A stretch of DNA of 64,000 nt, taken from Stanieria sp. NIES-3757 (lineage in GTDB: Bacteria > Cyanobacteriota > Cyanobacteriia > Cyanobacteriales > Xenococcaceae). Below are positions 34,474 through 44,792 of this stretch, in pieces. The stretch is taken from the NCBI GenBank assembly GCA_002355455.1, contig AP017375.1, positions 992,001 to 1,056,000 on the forward strand, given 5' to 3'. The notes below the pieces were generated by a model. The model did not search any database. It was not told the origin of the DNA and worked only from the letters and a program-made list of their open reading frames with translations. Positions within the stretch are counted from its first letter, which is position 1; every line of letters starts with the position of its first letter. Both the position numbers and the translations under genes were made by a program.

Positions 34474-35235
34474 GTGTCTAGAAGTTCATTACGCTATCAG
34501 CAAATAATTAACTTAGTGTCCGCTCTTACCTCAAATAAAATTTTGAGAATGCTTCAGCAACAGTTAAAAAACCATAGTGGTTGGTTCTTGTATGCTATTG
34601 GAATTGGTTTATTGTGGTGGTGGAATTGGAAGTTATTACTAGCAACAGTGAGTGGAATGGGATTAATGTTGCTAGCCTATTCACTACAAACTAAACATTG
34701 GCAGCAGTATTGGTCAAAATGGCAACGCTTTTTAACAGGTTCTCAAGGTAAACTAGCGATCGCAGTTGGTACAGGAGGGATTGGTGCCTTTACTACTTAT
34801 CTGGCAACTTCGATCTGGGCTGATACAGAAAATCGTTGGTTAGCCACAGGTTTGATCTTACAAGGCTTAGGAACTTTTATTACTATAGGGTTGTTAATTT
34901 GGCAGATCACTTTTCAAAGAGCGATCGCAACTGTAGCAAAATTTGAACAATTATTAGCGGATCTAACTCATCCAGACTCACTGAAACGTCTGATTGCGAT
35001 TCATCGCTTAACTCGTTTGGCAGTACATCATCGTTTATCTTCAGCAGAAGAAGTTCAATTAAAAGAATATTTTTGTCTAATGTTATCTCAGTCTGAAGAC
35101 ATGACTATCAAACAAGCTCTGTTGGATAGTTTAGAAAAGTTAGGCATGAATTTATTCAAGGCAAAAGAAACTTCTGCCCTACAAATTCCGATTCAACTGC
35201 AAGCATCTCCTAAACCTATTTATCATAATAAATAA
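34474..35235 (+). CDS. Membrane protein with armadillo-like C-terminal helices
   Basis: A 253-residue protein from a GTG start. It has four hydrophobic segments (about 38-52, 56-70, 92-112, 120-145). After them comes a helical cytosolic part (LADLTHPDSLKRLIAIHRL, TIKQALLDSLEKLG) with the feel of HEAT/armadillo repeats. Similar cyanobacterial proteins are labelled armadillo-type fold-containing. It is the last gene of the plus-strand run, meeting htrA tail to tail six bases away. Confidence 0.7.
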   Translation: MSRSSLRYQQIINLVSALTSNKILRMLQQQLKNHSGWFLYAIGIGLLWWWNWKLLLATVSGMGLMLLAYSLQTKHWQQYWSKWQRFLTGSQGKLAIAVGTGGIGAFTTYLATSIWADTENRWLATGLILQGLGTFITIGLLIWQITFQRAIATVAKFEQLLADLTHPDSLKRLIAIHRLTRLAVHHRLSSAEEVQLKEYFCLMLSQSEDMTIKQALLDSLEKLGMNLFKAKETSALQIPIQLQASPKPIYHNK

Positions 35236-35241
35236 ATATTA

Positions 35242-36483
35242 TTATTTATTAGCAAGAGCGTTGCTTGGCAATAAACCAACTTGAACATTTAAATTAATCG
35301 TTTGATCTTGACGATATAAAGTTAGAGGTAAGCTTGCTCCTACTTGAGTTTTTTCTACGGCTTGTTGTACTTGATCGGCAGATTTAATAGGTTGACCATT
35401 AACCATTTCAATCACATCACCACCGCGCAAACCTGCTTTAGCAGCAGGAGAATTTGGCAGTACTTCGATGATTAATACCCCTTCTCTATTTCCTAAATCG
35501 AGGTTTTGAGTTTCTCTCAGTTGTTGTTTGACTTCTGGATTTAAAGAAGCCATGCGAATTCCTAAGAACGGATGATCTACTTTTCCTTTCGCAATTAACT
35601 GTTCGGCAATGTTTCTAGCAGTATTAATCGGAATGGCAAAACCCAATCCTTGGGCGCGTTGAATAATTGCTGTATTAATACCAATTACCTCACCATTGGC
35701 ATTTAGTAGAGGTCCACCAGAATTACCAGGATTAATTGCTGCATCAGTTTGAATAAAATCGATCCGTTTATCACCAACGCCAATTTGAGAACTACTGCGT
35801 CCTGTCGCACTAACAATTCCCGTTGTAACTGTATTATCTAAACCAAGAGGATTACCGATTGCGATCGCCCATTCCCCAATTTGCAGATTATCAGAGTCGC
35901 CAAAGGTAACTGCAGGTAAATTCTCTGCTTGGATTTTGACTACAGCCATATCTGTAATTGAGTCAATGCCCATTACTTTTCCTTGAAAGGTGCGACCATC
36001 TTTAAGCACAACACTAACCGAGTCGGCTCCATCAATTACATGGGAATTAGTCAAAATTATCCCGTCAGAACTAACAATAAAACCAGAACCAGTACCCCGT
36101 TCTACTTGCTTCTCAGGGATTCCTTGTAATTGTGAACCAAAAAATCTGCGGAAAAAAGGATCGTTAAAAGCTTCTGGTAATTGAGTTTCGACTGTCCTAG
36201 CAGAATCAATTCTGACTACCGCAGGCCCTACCCTATTAACAACATCAATCACAAAGTTAGTTGGGGCAGGAATTGAGGCAATCTGTTGGGAAGAATTGGG
36301 GTTTTGTTGAGCTTGAGTTGAAGTAGCTGGAATACTCGCATCTAAGCGAGGGATGCTCAATAAATAATTTCCACTTAAAGCTAAGCCTCCTCCTAATAGC
36401 ATTAGAGACAAAGAAGTTTGAACTTTACGCCATTGTGGAGATTGGTTTTGTGGTTCTAAATTTGACGAAAAGTATTTTTTCAT
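35242..36483 (-). CDS. HtrA/Deg-family serine protease with PDZ domain
   Basis: A 413-residue protein: N-terminal membrane anchor (residues 22-45), trypsin-like domain about 75-290, one PDZ domain about 300-405. The catalytic triad is visible: His in LTNSHVIDGAD, Asp in SITDMAVVKI, and Ser in INPGNSGGPLL. This layout matches the HhoA/HhoB/HtrA group of cyanobacteria, which degrade misfolded envelope proteins. I cannot assign which of the three paralogues it is. Confidence 0.93.
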   Translation of the reverse strand: MKKYFSSNLEPQNQSPQWRKVQTSLSLMLLGGGLALSGNYLLSIPRLDASIPATSTQAQQNPNSSQQIASIPAPTNFVIDVVNRVGPAVVRIDSARTVETQLPEAFNDPFFRRFFGSQLQGIPEKQVERGTGSGFIVSSDGIILTNSHVIDGADSVSVVLKDGRTFQGKVMGIDSITDMAVVKIQAENLPAVTFGDSDNLQIGEWAIAIGNPLGLDNTVTTGIVSATGRSSSQIGVGDKRIDFIQTDAAINPGNSGGPLLNANGEVIGINTAIIQRAQGLGFAIPINTARNIAEQLIAKGKVDHPFLGIRMASLNPEVKQQLRETQNLDLGNREGVLIIEVLPNSPAAKAGLRGGDVIEMVNGQPIKSADQVQQAVEKTQVGASLPLTLYRQDQTINLNVQVGLLPSNALANK

Positions 36484-36713
36484 TGATTAAAAATCACCTC
36501 TAATGCCAATTAATCGCTAAAAATCCTAAACTTAATAGTGGAGAAAATCAGCCCAGGAAGTCTGAAGGAGCTTTGAGTGAAGTACCTAGAGCTGACACCT
36601 TTAAATGTAAAAAAAAGATATGACGTTTCGATGACAGCCTAGTGAAATTTTAATGACAAATCTATTTTATCTTGATTATGCTAGTGACGACAATTCAGTG
36701 CCTCCAAAAATCT

Positions 36714-37454
36714 CTACCAAAACCAGAAAAACTGTCTTTGTTCCCAAAGAATTAAGACACTACTCAAAAGCACAAAACCAAATAATAACTGACGAAATCT
36801 CTGTTCACTAACTCTTTTTAATGCCTTTTGTCCGATCCAATTACCAGGAAAAGCAGCAATTCCCATCAGTAACCCATATTCTAAATAATGAAAATTTAAC
36901 GCTCCCAACCAACCATAAGTAATAATTTTAACTAAATGAACGACTAATAAATGGGCAGATTTGGTAGCAATCATCTCTTCTTTGACTAACCCATAATTGA
37001 GATACAAAGGATTTAACATTGGGCCAGTACTACCAATTAATCCCGAGAAAAAGGCGAAAATTAAGCCTGAAGGCAGAAAATACCAAGGACGAACTTGAAA
37101 GGTAGGGCGATCGCTTTTGATACCGTAGCTAACTGTTGAGCTAATTAAAAATAATGCTAGTAAAATCGGTAACCATTCAATTTGAGTTTTAGTATAGACC
37201 AATGCGCCAAGGATTGCGCCTATAATTGCTCCTGGTAAATACCACCACATTAACCGCCAATTGACTTTGTCCCAATAGAGAAAGAGGCGTTGAGGATGAC
37301 CGCATAACATGACGATAGTTAATACTGGAGGTACGGCAGTTGAACCTAAAAAATACCCAATTAAAGGAATTAGGATCAAAGGAGTGCCACCTCCTGCTAA
37401 AGTGCTGATTAACCAACTACTAAAACTTGCCAAAGTTAAAAATAAAATGCTCAC
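36714..37454 (-). CDS. TauE/SafE (TSUP) family transporter
   Basis: A 246-residue membrane protein with seven to eight helices. The family's internal repeat appears as ISTLAGGGTPLILIPLIGYF (N-terminal half) and FAFFSGLIGSTGPMLNPLYL (C-terminal half). Members export or import sulfite, sulfonates or related anions; the substrate here is unknown. Confidence 0.88.
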   Translation of the reverse strand: MSILFLTLASFSSWLISTLAGGGTPLILIPLIGYFLGSTAVPPVLTIVMLCGHPQRLFLYWDKVNWRLMWWYLPGAIIGAILGALVYTKTQIEWLPILLALFLISSTVSYGIKSDRPTFQVRPWYFLPSGLIFAFFSGLIGSTGPMLNPLYLNYGLVKEEMIATKSAHLLVVHLVKIITYGWLGALNFHYLEYGLLMGIAAFPGNWIGQKALKRVSEQRFRQLLFGFVLLSSVLILWEQRQFFWFW

Positions 37455-37565
37455 AAAATTGAAGTGGTGTGTATGCTGGTTGAGATACTGATAATTTAAA
37501 CTTTTTTAAAATTTTATTAAACAAACCTTAAGCTTAACAAAAATTTTAGATGAAGAATTGAAATT

Positions 37566-38681
37566 ATGGAAACATTATCTTGGTTACGTACTCCTTTATT
37601 TGAACTATCACAGCAACAACAAGCACGATTTACGCCTTTTGCTGGCTGGGAAATGCCAGTACAGTATGGGGGATTAAAACACGAACACCACGCAGTTCGT
37701 ACCAAGGCAGGAATGTTTGATATTTCTCACATGGGGAAATTTGGTTTACAAGGAAAAGATTTAGTTAAACAGTTACAGGCTTTAGTTCCTTCTGATTTGA
37801 GCAGATTAGAATCCAATCAAGCACAATACACTGTTTTGCTTAATCCTCAAGGGGGAATTATTGATGATATTATTTTCTACTATCAGGGTAAACAACAAGA
37901 TTTAGAACAAGGTATCTTAATTGTTAATGCTGCTACTACAGATAAAGATAAACAGTGGTTATTGAAGCATTTAGCAGGTAGTTCGGTTGAATTAACAGAT
38001 TTTTCTAGGGAACAAGTTCTCATTGCGCTTCAAGGGCCAGAAGCGGTTAATTATTTGCAACCTTTGGTTGATGGTGATTTGAATTCTTTAGCAGCTTTTG
38101 GACATCAACAAGTACAAATTGAAGGGAAACCTGCCTTTATTGCTAGAACTGGTTATACAGGAGAAGATGGTTTTGAAATCATGGTTGAACCAGAAGTAGG
38201 CAAAAGCTTGTGGCAAAAATTCAGTGAGGCAGGGGTTACTCCTTGTGGTTTAGGTGCTAGGGATACGTTGCGGTTAGAAGCAGCTATGTGTTTGTATGGG
38301 CAGGATATTGATGAAACTACTACTCCCTTAGAAGCTGGTTTGGGTTGGTTAGTTCATTTGGATAAAAAGGAAGACTTTATTGGCAGAGAAGTTTTAGAAC
38401 AACAAAAACAGGCAGGAGTACAACGTCGCTTGGTTGGGTTGCAGATGGAAGGCAGATATATCGCCCGTCATGGTTATCCGATTATCTCTGGGAGAGAAAT
38501 GGTAGGAGAAGTAACTAGTGGTACTTTAGCACCTACTGTAGCTAAAGCGATCGCTCTTGGTTATGTGCCAAAATCTTTAAGTAAAGTGGGACAAAAATTA
38601 GAAGTGGAAATTCGCGGAAAAACTTATCCTGCGGTTGTAGTGAAAAAGCCATTTTATCGTTCTCCCCATCGCGCAGTCTAG
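37566..38681 (+). CDS. gcvT: Glycine cleavage system aminomethyltransferase (T protein)
   Basis: A 371-residue folate-dependent enzyme that releases ammonia from the aminomethyl-lipoyl H protein and forms methylene-tetrahydrofolate. Signatures: [61 protein letters not shown] and [12 protein letters not shown]. It is full length. No glycine riboswitch was recognised in the short upstream gap. Confidence 0.96.
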   Translation: METLSWLRTPLFELSQQQQARFTPFAGWEMPVQYGGLKHEHHAVRTKAGMFDISHMGKFGLQGKDLVKQLQALVPSDLSRLESNQAQYTVLLNPQGGIIDDIIFYYQGKQQDLEQGILIVNAATTDKDKQWLLKHLAGSSVELTDFSREQVLIALQGPEAVNYLQPLVDGDLNSLAAFGHQQVQIEGKPAFIARTGYTGEDGFEIMVEPEVGKSLWQKFSEAGVTPCGLGARDTLRLEAAMCLYGQDIDETTTPLEAGLGWLVHLDKKEDFIGREVLEQQKQAGVQRRLVGLQMEGRYIARHGYPIISGREMVGEVTSGTLAPTVAKAIALGYVPKSLSKVGQKLEVEIRGKTYPAVVVKKPFYRSPHRAV

Positions 38682-38829
38682 TTGAGAAAAATCGTACAGA
38701 AGGCAGTCGTTGAGGGCAGAAGCAGAGGTTGAATATGCACTTTAAATGAACAATAGCTTATTTTAAGTAGATCAACCCAACTATTTGTAGGATGGGTATA
38801 GTGAAGCTGGCGCGATCGCTGTTGTTGAT

Positions 38830-39082
38830 TTAATCCCACCATACATATATTTCTACTACTTCTACTTCGCTTTTTAATTTAGTAATAATATCTTCAGTTG
38901 ATAGATTGTAATTGATGCCATCAAACTGAGATTAACTTTCTGCGATCGCGATTTTAGCTTTTGGTAGTTGATTGTTCGCAAAATTTCTAGTATTTCCAAT
39001 AAAAGCAATTAATCCAGGTTCAAGCTCTTGTTTAATTTTAAAATAAAGAACAAATTGAAAACTGACTTCTAACTTCTGATAA
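38830..39082 (-). pseudogene. C-terminal remnant of an unknown protein with one in-frame stop
   Basis: In the 530-base gap between gcvT and aroA, the minus strand holds a continuous frame starting after a TGA at about 39085. It reads KQELEPGLIAFIGNTRNF, then IAIAES, a TAA, then SQFDGINYNLSTEDIITKL to a final stop at 38830. The segments on both sides of the TAA look like one protein, but there is no start codon. The family is not recognised. The rest of the gap (38690-38830) shows only a partial GGATGGGTATAG-type dispersed repeat. Confidence 0.45.
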
Positions 39083-39212
39083 AATCAGCTACGCCAAGAT
39101 AATTTATGAATTATCTCTACTTATTTATTTCATCAAAAGGCAATCAAGAATTAACCATCAACTACTCAGGTTCACAATGGTTAAGGAAGGCGATATTATT
39201 TAAATTTTAATT

Positions 39213-40562
39213 ATGTCTAACTCTGCGATCGCGATACAACCTACTAACAATCACTCTCAAGATTTAGTTATTACGCCTCCTACTTCTGGCTTATCTTTAC
39301 AAGGAACTATAACCATTCCTGGTGATAAGTCGATTTCCCATCGAGCGTTAATGTTAGGCGCGATCGCATCAGGAGAAACTATCATTGAAGGATTGTTATT
39401 AGGGGAAGATCCTAGAAGTACTGCTAGCTGTTTTCGGGCGATGGGGGCGGAAATTTCGGAATTAAATACCGAAAAAGTGATAGTTAAGGGAATTGGCTTG
39501 GGAAATCTCCAAGAACCTTTAGATATCCTCGACGCTGGTAACTCTGGTACAACAATGCGGTTGATGTTGGGGTTGTTAGCTTCTCATCCAGATAGATTAT
39601 TTGTAGTGACTGGGGATAATTCTTTGCGATCGCGCCCGATGTCTCGCGTGATTAAACCTCTAACCGAAATGGGGGCAACTATTTGGGGGAGAAAAAATAA
39701 TTCTTTTGCACCTTTGGCAATAAAGGGACAAAACCTCAAACCTATTCACTATTATTCTCCCATCGCTTCGGCACAGGTTAAATCTTGTATCCTGTTGGCA
39801 GGTTTGATGACGGAAGGTAAAACCACAATAACCGAACCCGCTTTATCTAGAGATCATAGTGAAAGAATGTTACAGGCGTTTGGGGCAGAATTAGTGATCG
39901 CTCCTGAAACCAATAGCGTTACGATTACAGGAAAACCGACTTTAACAGGGCAAAAAGTAATTGTACCTGGGGATATTAGTTCGGCTGCTTTTTGGTTAGT
40001 CGCAGCAGCAATTGTACCTGGTTCAGAATTGGTAATTACTAATGTTGGGGTCAATCCTACCCGTACAGGTATTTTAGACGCTTTAGAGATGATGGAAACG
40101 GATCTTACTCAAGAAAATCAACGCATCGTTGCAGGTGAACCCGTCGCAGATCTCAGAGTCAAATACAGTAATTTAAAAGCCTGTACCATTTCAGGTGGTT
40201 TAATTCCCAGATTAATCGATGAAATCCCAATTCTAGCAGTAGCAGCAGCCTTTGCCCAAGGCACAACTATTATTAAAGACGCAGCCGAATTAAGAGTCAA
40301 AGAAAGCGATCGCTTGGCGGTTATGGCGACCGAATTAAGCAAAATGGGCGCAAAAATCACTGAATTACCTGATGGTCTGGAAATAACTGGCGGTAATGCT
40401 TTAACAGGTGCAGAAGTAGACAGTTACACCGATCATCGCATTGCCATGAGTCTAGCGATCGCATCTTTAAGGGCTATTGGTAAAACTACTATTCATCGTG
40501 CTGAAGCTGCTTCGATTTCCTATCCTAATTTTATTAATACCCTAAAATCAGTTATCAGTTAA
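39213..40562 (+). CDS. aroA: 3-phosphoshikimate 1-carboxyvinyltransferase (EPSP synthase)
   Basis: A 449-residue shikimate-pathway enzyme joining phosphoenolpyruvate to shikimate 3-phosphate. Signatures: [19 protein letters not shown] (residues 37-55), [13 protein letters not shown], the active-site loop SLRSRPM, and the catalytic Asp/Arg region [20 protein letters not shown]. The glycine in GNSGTT is intact. The last codons overlap a CAGTTAT-type heptamer. It is full length. Confidence 0.96.
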   Translation: MSNSAIAIQPTNNHSQDLVITPPTSGLSLQGTITIPGDKSISHRALMLGAIASGETIIEGLLLGEDPRSTASCFRAMGAEISELNTEKVIVKGIGLGNLQEPLDILDAGNSGTTMRLMLGLLASHPDRLFVVTGDNSLRSRPMSRVIKPLTEMGATIWGRKNNSFAPLAIKGQNLKPIHYYSPIASAQVKSCILLAGLMTEGKTTITEPALSRDHSERMLQAFGAELVIAPETNSVTITGKPTLTGQKVIVPGDISSAAFWLVAAAIVPGSELVITNVGVNPTRTGILDALEMMETDLTQENQRIVAGEPVADLRVKYSNLKACTISGGLIPRLIDEIPILAVAAAFAQGTTIIKDAAELRVKESDRLAVMATELSKMGAKITELPDGLEITGGNALTGAEVDSYTDHRIAMSLAIASLRAIGKTTIHRAEAASISYPNFINTLKSVIS

Positions 40563-40570
40563 AAGTTACC

Positions 40571-40598
40571 GTAGAGACGTAACATGTTACGTCTCTAC
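40571..40598. repeat. 28-bp perfect palindrome
   Basis: GTAGAGACGTAACA is followed directly by its exact complement, giving a 28-base perfect palindrome with no loop, nine bases after the aroA stop. This sequence class is a dispersed element in cyanobacterial genomes, and a partial copy is at 32273-32293. It could also aid termination of aroA transcripts. Confidence 0.8.
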
Positions 40599-40623
40599 AA
40601 TTAAATTAATTGAAAAACACGAA

Positions 40624-40797
40624 ATGAACGTCAAATCTGCTTTAAACAAAATTCAAGAACCAATTACTACTGCCGATCCTCAGATACAATTGATTATCAA
40701 GCGAGTCTTGCAATTAGAAAAAGACCGACTCGATCTCAAAGCACCGAGAAATATCAATGAAGATATTCTCAAAATTATTAAAGAAGTAATTCAATGA
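40624..40797 (+). CDS. Small helical protein in an operon with the DndD-like ATPase
   Basis: A 57-residue protein (MNVKSALNKIQEPIT at the start, INEDILKIIKEVIQ at the end), predicted almost fully helical and charged. Its TGA overlaps the ATG of the next gene (ATGA overlap at 40794-40797), strong evidence for translational coupling to the ATPase. The family is not recognised. It may be a cofactor or a regulator of the ATPase, which is inference. Confidence 0.7.
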   Translation: MNVKSALNKIQEPITTADPQIQLIIKRVLQLEKDRLDLKAPRNINEDILKIIKEVIQ

Positions 40798-42872
40798 AAT
40801 TAATTGCTTTACAATTATATAATTTCAGACAATTTTATGGAAAAACTCCAATAATTAAATTTGCTGGTGGTAAACAAAATACCACAGTTATTTACGGGAA
40901 TAACGGTTCAGGGAAAACTACTCTTCTTAATGCTTTTACTTGGGTACTCTACGAAAAGTTTACCGCAGCTTTTGCTGCTCCCGAATTATTAATTAATAAA
41001 AGAGCGATCGCGGAAGCTGATTGCGATCGAGCAGTAGAATTTTGGGTAGAAATTCAATTTGAGCATGACTATAAACGTTATCAATTAAAACGCAAAGGTT
41101 ACGCAACTAAAAATAAAGAAAATTATCTTCAATCTAATCAAACAAAATTATTTATTTTAATTGCTGCTGATGATGGACGTTGGTATCCGCCCGTTGAACC
41201 AGCAGAAGATATTATTGAAAGAATTTTACCTGTTAGTCTGCATCAATACTTCTTTTTTGATGGAGAAAGAATCGATCATTTTTTTAGAGCAGATCGCAAT
41301 AATAATATTGCTGAAGATACTAAAGAATTATTAGGAGTCAAAGTATTAGACCGAGCTATCGATCATCTGAAAAAAGCAAAAAAAAGCTTACAAGAAGAAT
41401 TAGAAGCGATTGGAGATTCAACTACTAAAAAATTATTACAACAACAAATTCAACTAGAATCTGAACGCGATCGCTTAAATGTACGTCAACAAGAAATCAT
41501 CCAAACTATTAAAGGATTGGAATCTAAAAAAAAAGTAATTACTCATCATTTACTTGAATTAAGTGGTGCAGAAAAGCTACAAAAACTAAAAGAAAAATTG
41601 GTTGCTCAAGAACAATTAACTAGACAAAGTTTAATTCAAGCTAAACTAAATCTAAAACAATTAGTTTCTAATCAAGGCTATCGAGCCTTTTTATTAGCAA
41701 CCAAAAATAAATTTTTTCAATTGCTTAAACAATTAAGAACTGAACGACAATTATCAAGTGGCATTAAACGAGAATTTCTAGAAAAACTATTAGAAAATGA
41801 AACTTGTATTTGTGGAGAAAAACTTGAACCAGATACTCAAGCTTATCATCAAGTTCATAGTTGGTTAAATAAATCTGAAACAACCGACTTAGAAGAATCA
41901 GTAATTCGCCTCGAAACTCAGGTAAATCAATTTGAACTTCAACTAACAGAATTTTGGCAACAAATTGATCGCCTTCAAAATCAGATTAATCATCAATATA
42001 CCGAAATAGCTAAAATCGAAAACGAATTAGATAAAGTCAATAAACAACTACGCAACTATCCTGACCGCGATATTCAAAAATATCAAGAAAATTTAGAATT
42101 TATTGAAGAAAAAATCAAAGAACTAACTTTAGAACAAGGAGTAAATCAACAACAACTTAGTAGCGATCACAAAATTATTGAAGAATTAAACCAACAAATA
42201 GAACGACATAAACTTAAAGAAAATAAACAAGCTTTAGCAAAAAAAAGAATTGTTGCAACTCAAGAAGCCATTCAAAGATTGAGTGAAGTTAGACTTCGTT
42301 TAGAAAAGCAATTTCGAGTTTCTCTTGAGCAAAAAATTCAAGAAATATTTAAATTTATTTCCTTTACTCCCTACATCCCAAAATTAAATTTAGATTACCA
42401 ATTAACTTTAGAAGACAATACCTTAGACCAACCAACTATGATCGCAGCTTCTACTGGTGAAAATCAAATTCTTAGTTTATCCTTTATCGGTGCAATTATC
42501 GATCGCGTCAGAGAATGGAGTCAACGCAACACACTGATGGGAATTGATAGTAGCACTTTTCCAATTGTAATGGATTCTCCTTTTGGCAGTTTGGATGAAG
42601 TTTATCGTAGACAAGTAGCCAAATCGCTGCCTCAGTTAGCCAATCAATTAGTTATCTTAGTAACTAAAACTCAATGGCGTGGTGAAGTAGAAGCGGAAAT
42701 TACAGATTACATTAGCAAGGAGTACGTGTTAATCTATAACTCATCTAAACCCAATTGTGAGGAAGATTGGTTAAAATTGAATCGAATTAATTATCCTTTA
42801 GTTAAATTAAGTTCCAACCAGTTTGAGTATACAGAAATTGTCGAAATCGAAAGAAAAGCTCAAAACCATTAA
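40794..42872 (+). CDS. DndD/SMC-like ABC ATPase
   Basis: A 692-residue ATPase of the Rad50/DndD class. Walker A is GNNGSGKT (residues 35-42). Long coiled coils cover about 180-330 and 365-530, broken by a C-x-C-G turn (C338, C340) in place of a full zinc hook. ABC signature region STGENQILSLSF and Walker B IVMDSPFGSLDE lie near 570-610. DndD belongs to DNA phosphorothioation modules, but dndB, dndC and dndE were not seen nearby, so a phosphorothioation role is not supported. It forms a tight unit with the 57-residue protein and the DEP protein; a role in DNA repair or phage defence is inference. Confidence 0.85.
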   Translation: MKLIALQLYNFRQFYGKTPIIKFAGGKQNTTVIYGNNGSGKTTLLNAFTWVLYEKFTAAFAAPELLINKRAIAEADCDRAVEFWVEIQFEHDYKRYQLKRKGYATKNKENYLQSNQTKLFILIAADDGRWYPPVEPAEDIIERILPVSLHQYFFFDGERIDHFFRADRNNNIAEDTKELLGVKVLDRAIDHLKKAKKSLQEELEAIGDSTTKKLLQQQIQLESERDRLNVRQQEIIQTIKGLESKKKVITHHLLELSGAEKLQKLKEKLVAQEQLTRQSLIQAKLNLKQLVSNQGYRAFLLATKNKFFQLLKQLRTERQLSSGIKREFLEKLLENETCICGEKLEPDTQAYHQVHSWLNKSETTDLEESVIRLETQVNQFELQLTEFWQQIDRLQNQINHQYTEIAKIENELDKVNKQLRNYPDRDIQKYQENLEFIEEKIKELTLEQGVNQQQLSSDHKIIEELNQQIERHKLKENKQALAKKRIVATQEAIQRLSEVRLRLEKQFRVSLEQKIQEIFKFISFTPYIPKLNLDYQLTLEDNTLDQPTMIAASTGENQILSLSFIGAIIDRVREWSQRNTLMGIDSSTFPIVMDSPFGSLDEVYRRQVAKSLPQLANQLVILVTKTQWRGEVEAEITDYISKEYVLIYNSSKPNCEEDWLKLNRINYPLVKLSSNQFEYTEIVEIERKAQNH

Positions 42873-42921
42873 TTATTATTAGTAATTATTAATTTCACAA
42901 TTTAAAAAATAAATTATTAAT

Positions 42922-43548
42922 ATGTTAATTCTAGATGCAAACCAAGTTCAATACTATCAAGTTAGTGCGGAAATCGCAGGACAAATTAAAAAAGCATCAG
43001 GACTTACTTACCAAGGAAATGTTTTTATTAAAGTAAAATCTTATTTGGAAGAAGAGTTAGATAATGCTATTAAAGAATGCCGTGAACAATATTTAGATAA
43101 TCAAGCTATTGAAATTCCTACTTTAATTATCAAAGAAAAAAAAGCAGTAACTCTTTGGATTGAAGATAATCGTTTTAAACCGATCCAATCTTTTGACCCT
43201 ATTAACGATACGGTAATGCAAACAGGGGGAAATATTCAAACTAATCCTTTAAATTTTAATTTAATTAAAGTAGCCGACCAACTAAAAGGAAAACAAGGAG
43301 TAAAGATTAAAACTCGTCGTTCCAAATTGAAATTATATCATCATTGCTTTTTAGGCAATGATGCCGTAGATTGGCTAGTAGAAAATCTTAAAATTTCCCG
43401 AACAGAAGCAGTTAATTTAGGACAAAAATTAATTGATAAAAAAATTATTCACCACGTCAGTGATGAACATTCTTTCAAAGATGAGCAATTATGTTACCGC
43501 TTTTATCAAGATGAAAATAAAAGTATTTGGACAGATAAAATTATTTAA
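42922..43548 (+). CDS. DEP-domain protein downstream of DndD-like ATPase
   Basis: A 208-residue protein. Residues 1-110 are an unfamiliar alpha-beta region (VSAEIAGQIKKASGLTYQG, LEEELDNAIKECREQYL). Residues 130-200 resemble a DEP domain (YHHCFLGNDAVDWLVENLK, GQKLIDKKIIHHVSDEHSF), a winged-helix fold that in eukaryotes binds membranes or GPCR partners and in bacteria is found in mixed signalling proteins. It lies 49 bases after the ATPase on the same strand. Its role in the unit is unknown. Confidence 0.75.
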   Translation: MLILDANQVQYYQVSAEIAGQIKKASGLTYQGNVFIKVKSYLEEELDNAIKECREQYLDNQAIEIPTLIIKEKKAVTLWIEDNRFKPIQSFDPINDTVMQTGGNIQTNPLNFNLIKVADQLKGKQGVKIKTRRSKLKLYHHCFLGNDAVDWLVENLKISRTEAVNLGQKLIDKKIIHHVSDEHSFKDEQLCYRFYQDENKSIWTDKII

Positions 43549-43550
43549 AT

Positions 43551-44792
43551 CTAACTCCAAAAATTTAGTGATCCTGTAATTTGATACCCAGGAAAAATCT
43601 TGGCTAATTGAGACTGTGGTAGTTGTAGGTGTTGTGTCAAAACAGTTGCGATCGCTTCACGAAAATCTGTAGTAACTGGTAAATCTCTTCCTTGATACAA
43701 GACAGACTCTGCTAGACCAGTCCATTCTCCATACATTTTACCACCCTCAAGTGAGCCACCCAGCAACCAAACAGCATTCCCATGTCCATGATCCGTACCA
43801 CCGTTACCATTTTCTTTCACAGTACGACCAAACTCAGACATCACCATAATCACCGTATCTTGATAAACTGAATCCAAGCCTTTCACTAAAGTAGCTAAAC
43901 CTTTACCCAAGGATTTAAGAGATTGATTTAAAAACTCTTTTTGATTGATATGAGTATCCCAACCACCAATTGCCATAAATGCTAATTGAGTTTTAGCATC
44001 GCCTGCAATTAACTGAGCTACTTCTTTGGCATCATCCACAAATTGATCGGCTAAAGGCGCACCACGGGAAGCTGACATCATTTCTTGATTAAGTTGAGTT
44101 AGGATAATTTCTCTAGCTTGCAAACCCTCTTGATAAGTTGTACTTAAAGCATCACTTTGAGCGTATAAACTCTTAAAAGCATTCCCAAGCATAGCATTAT
44201 CCACCGCTAAAGGACGAATAGAACCTTTTCCTGGAGCAATAGTAGCAACAGGCATCGAACCCATCAAAATTCTTGGTGTGGTATTACCAACATTTAAGGC
44301 TTGAATCGGACTTTTTTTAGGCAAACAAGCCAATAAACGATTCATCCAACCGTCAGGAGTGCTTTTTTCTCCAGGTGTACCGCTCTCAAGATAATCTTGA
44401 GCATCAAAATGAGAACGAGTTTCTAAAGGTGAACCGCAAGCATGAAGAAAAGCGAGACTTTTATTTTTCCATAAAGGCATTAAATCTGCTAAAGCAGGAT
44501 GCAAACCAAAATAACCGTCTAAATCAATTACACCTTCTGGTTCACCAGGATAAGGAATGGCAATTGTTGGTCTAGCTTCATAATAATCAGGATCTTGGTG
44601 AGGAACTACTACATTCAGTCCATCAACTGCACCCCGCAAGAGAATTACTACCAACTTTTTCCTGTCTGGAATATTTTGAGCAACTCCTCTAGCTACCCAA
44701 CTATGCCAACCCACAGGAAAGATCATTCCTCCTGCCAATAAAGTGCTTACTTCTATAAACCTTCTTCTATTAATCATCTGTTTAATTTTCAA
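43551..44792 (-). CDS. DUF1501 family protein, Tat-exported
   Basis: A 413-residue protein. The twin-arginine signal NRRRFIEVSTLLAGG near the N-terminus indicates folded export; ATG at 44777 is an alternative start. The mature part has the sulfatase-like/alkaline-phosphatase superfamily feel of DUF1501 (VVPHQDPDYYEARP, MVMSEFGRTVKENGNGGTDHGHGNA). The start follows immediately after the DUF1800 stop, so the genes are translationally coupled. DUF1501/DUF1800 pairs recur in bacteria, with unknown function. Confidence 0.9.
   Translation of the reverse strand: MKIKQMINRRRFIEVSTLLAGGMIFPVGWHSWVARGVAQNIPDRKKLVVILLRGAVDGLNVVVPHQDPDYYEARPTIAIPYPGEPEGVIDLDGYFGLHPALADLMPLWKNKSLAFLHACGSPLETRSHFDAQDYLESGTPGEKSTPDGWMNRLLACLPKKSPIQALNVGNTTPRILMGSMPVATIAPGKGSIRPLAVDNAMLGNAFKSLYAQSDALSTTYQEGLQAREIILTQLNQEMMSASRGAPLADQFVDDAKEVAQLIAGDAKTQLAFMAIGGWDTHINQKEFLNQSLKSLGKGLATLVKGLDSVYQDTVIMVMSEFGRTVKENGNGGTDHGHGNAVWLLGGSLEGGKMYGEWTGLAESVLYQGRDLPVTTDFREAIATVLTQHLQLPQSQLAKIFPGYQITGSLNFWS

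Noticed and set aside
40794-42872. Complete DNA phosphorothioation (dnd) island
   Set aside because: Only the DndD-like ATPase is present; no dndA, dndB, dndC or dndE homologue is recognisable nearby.
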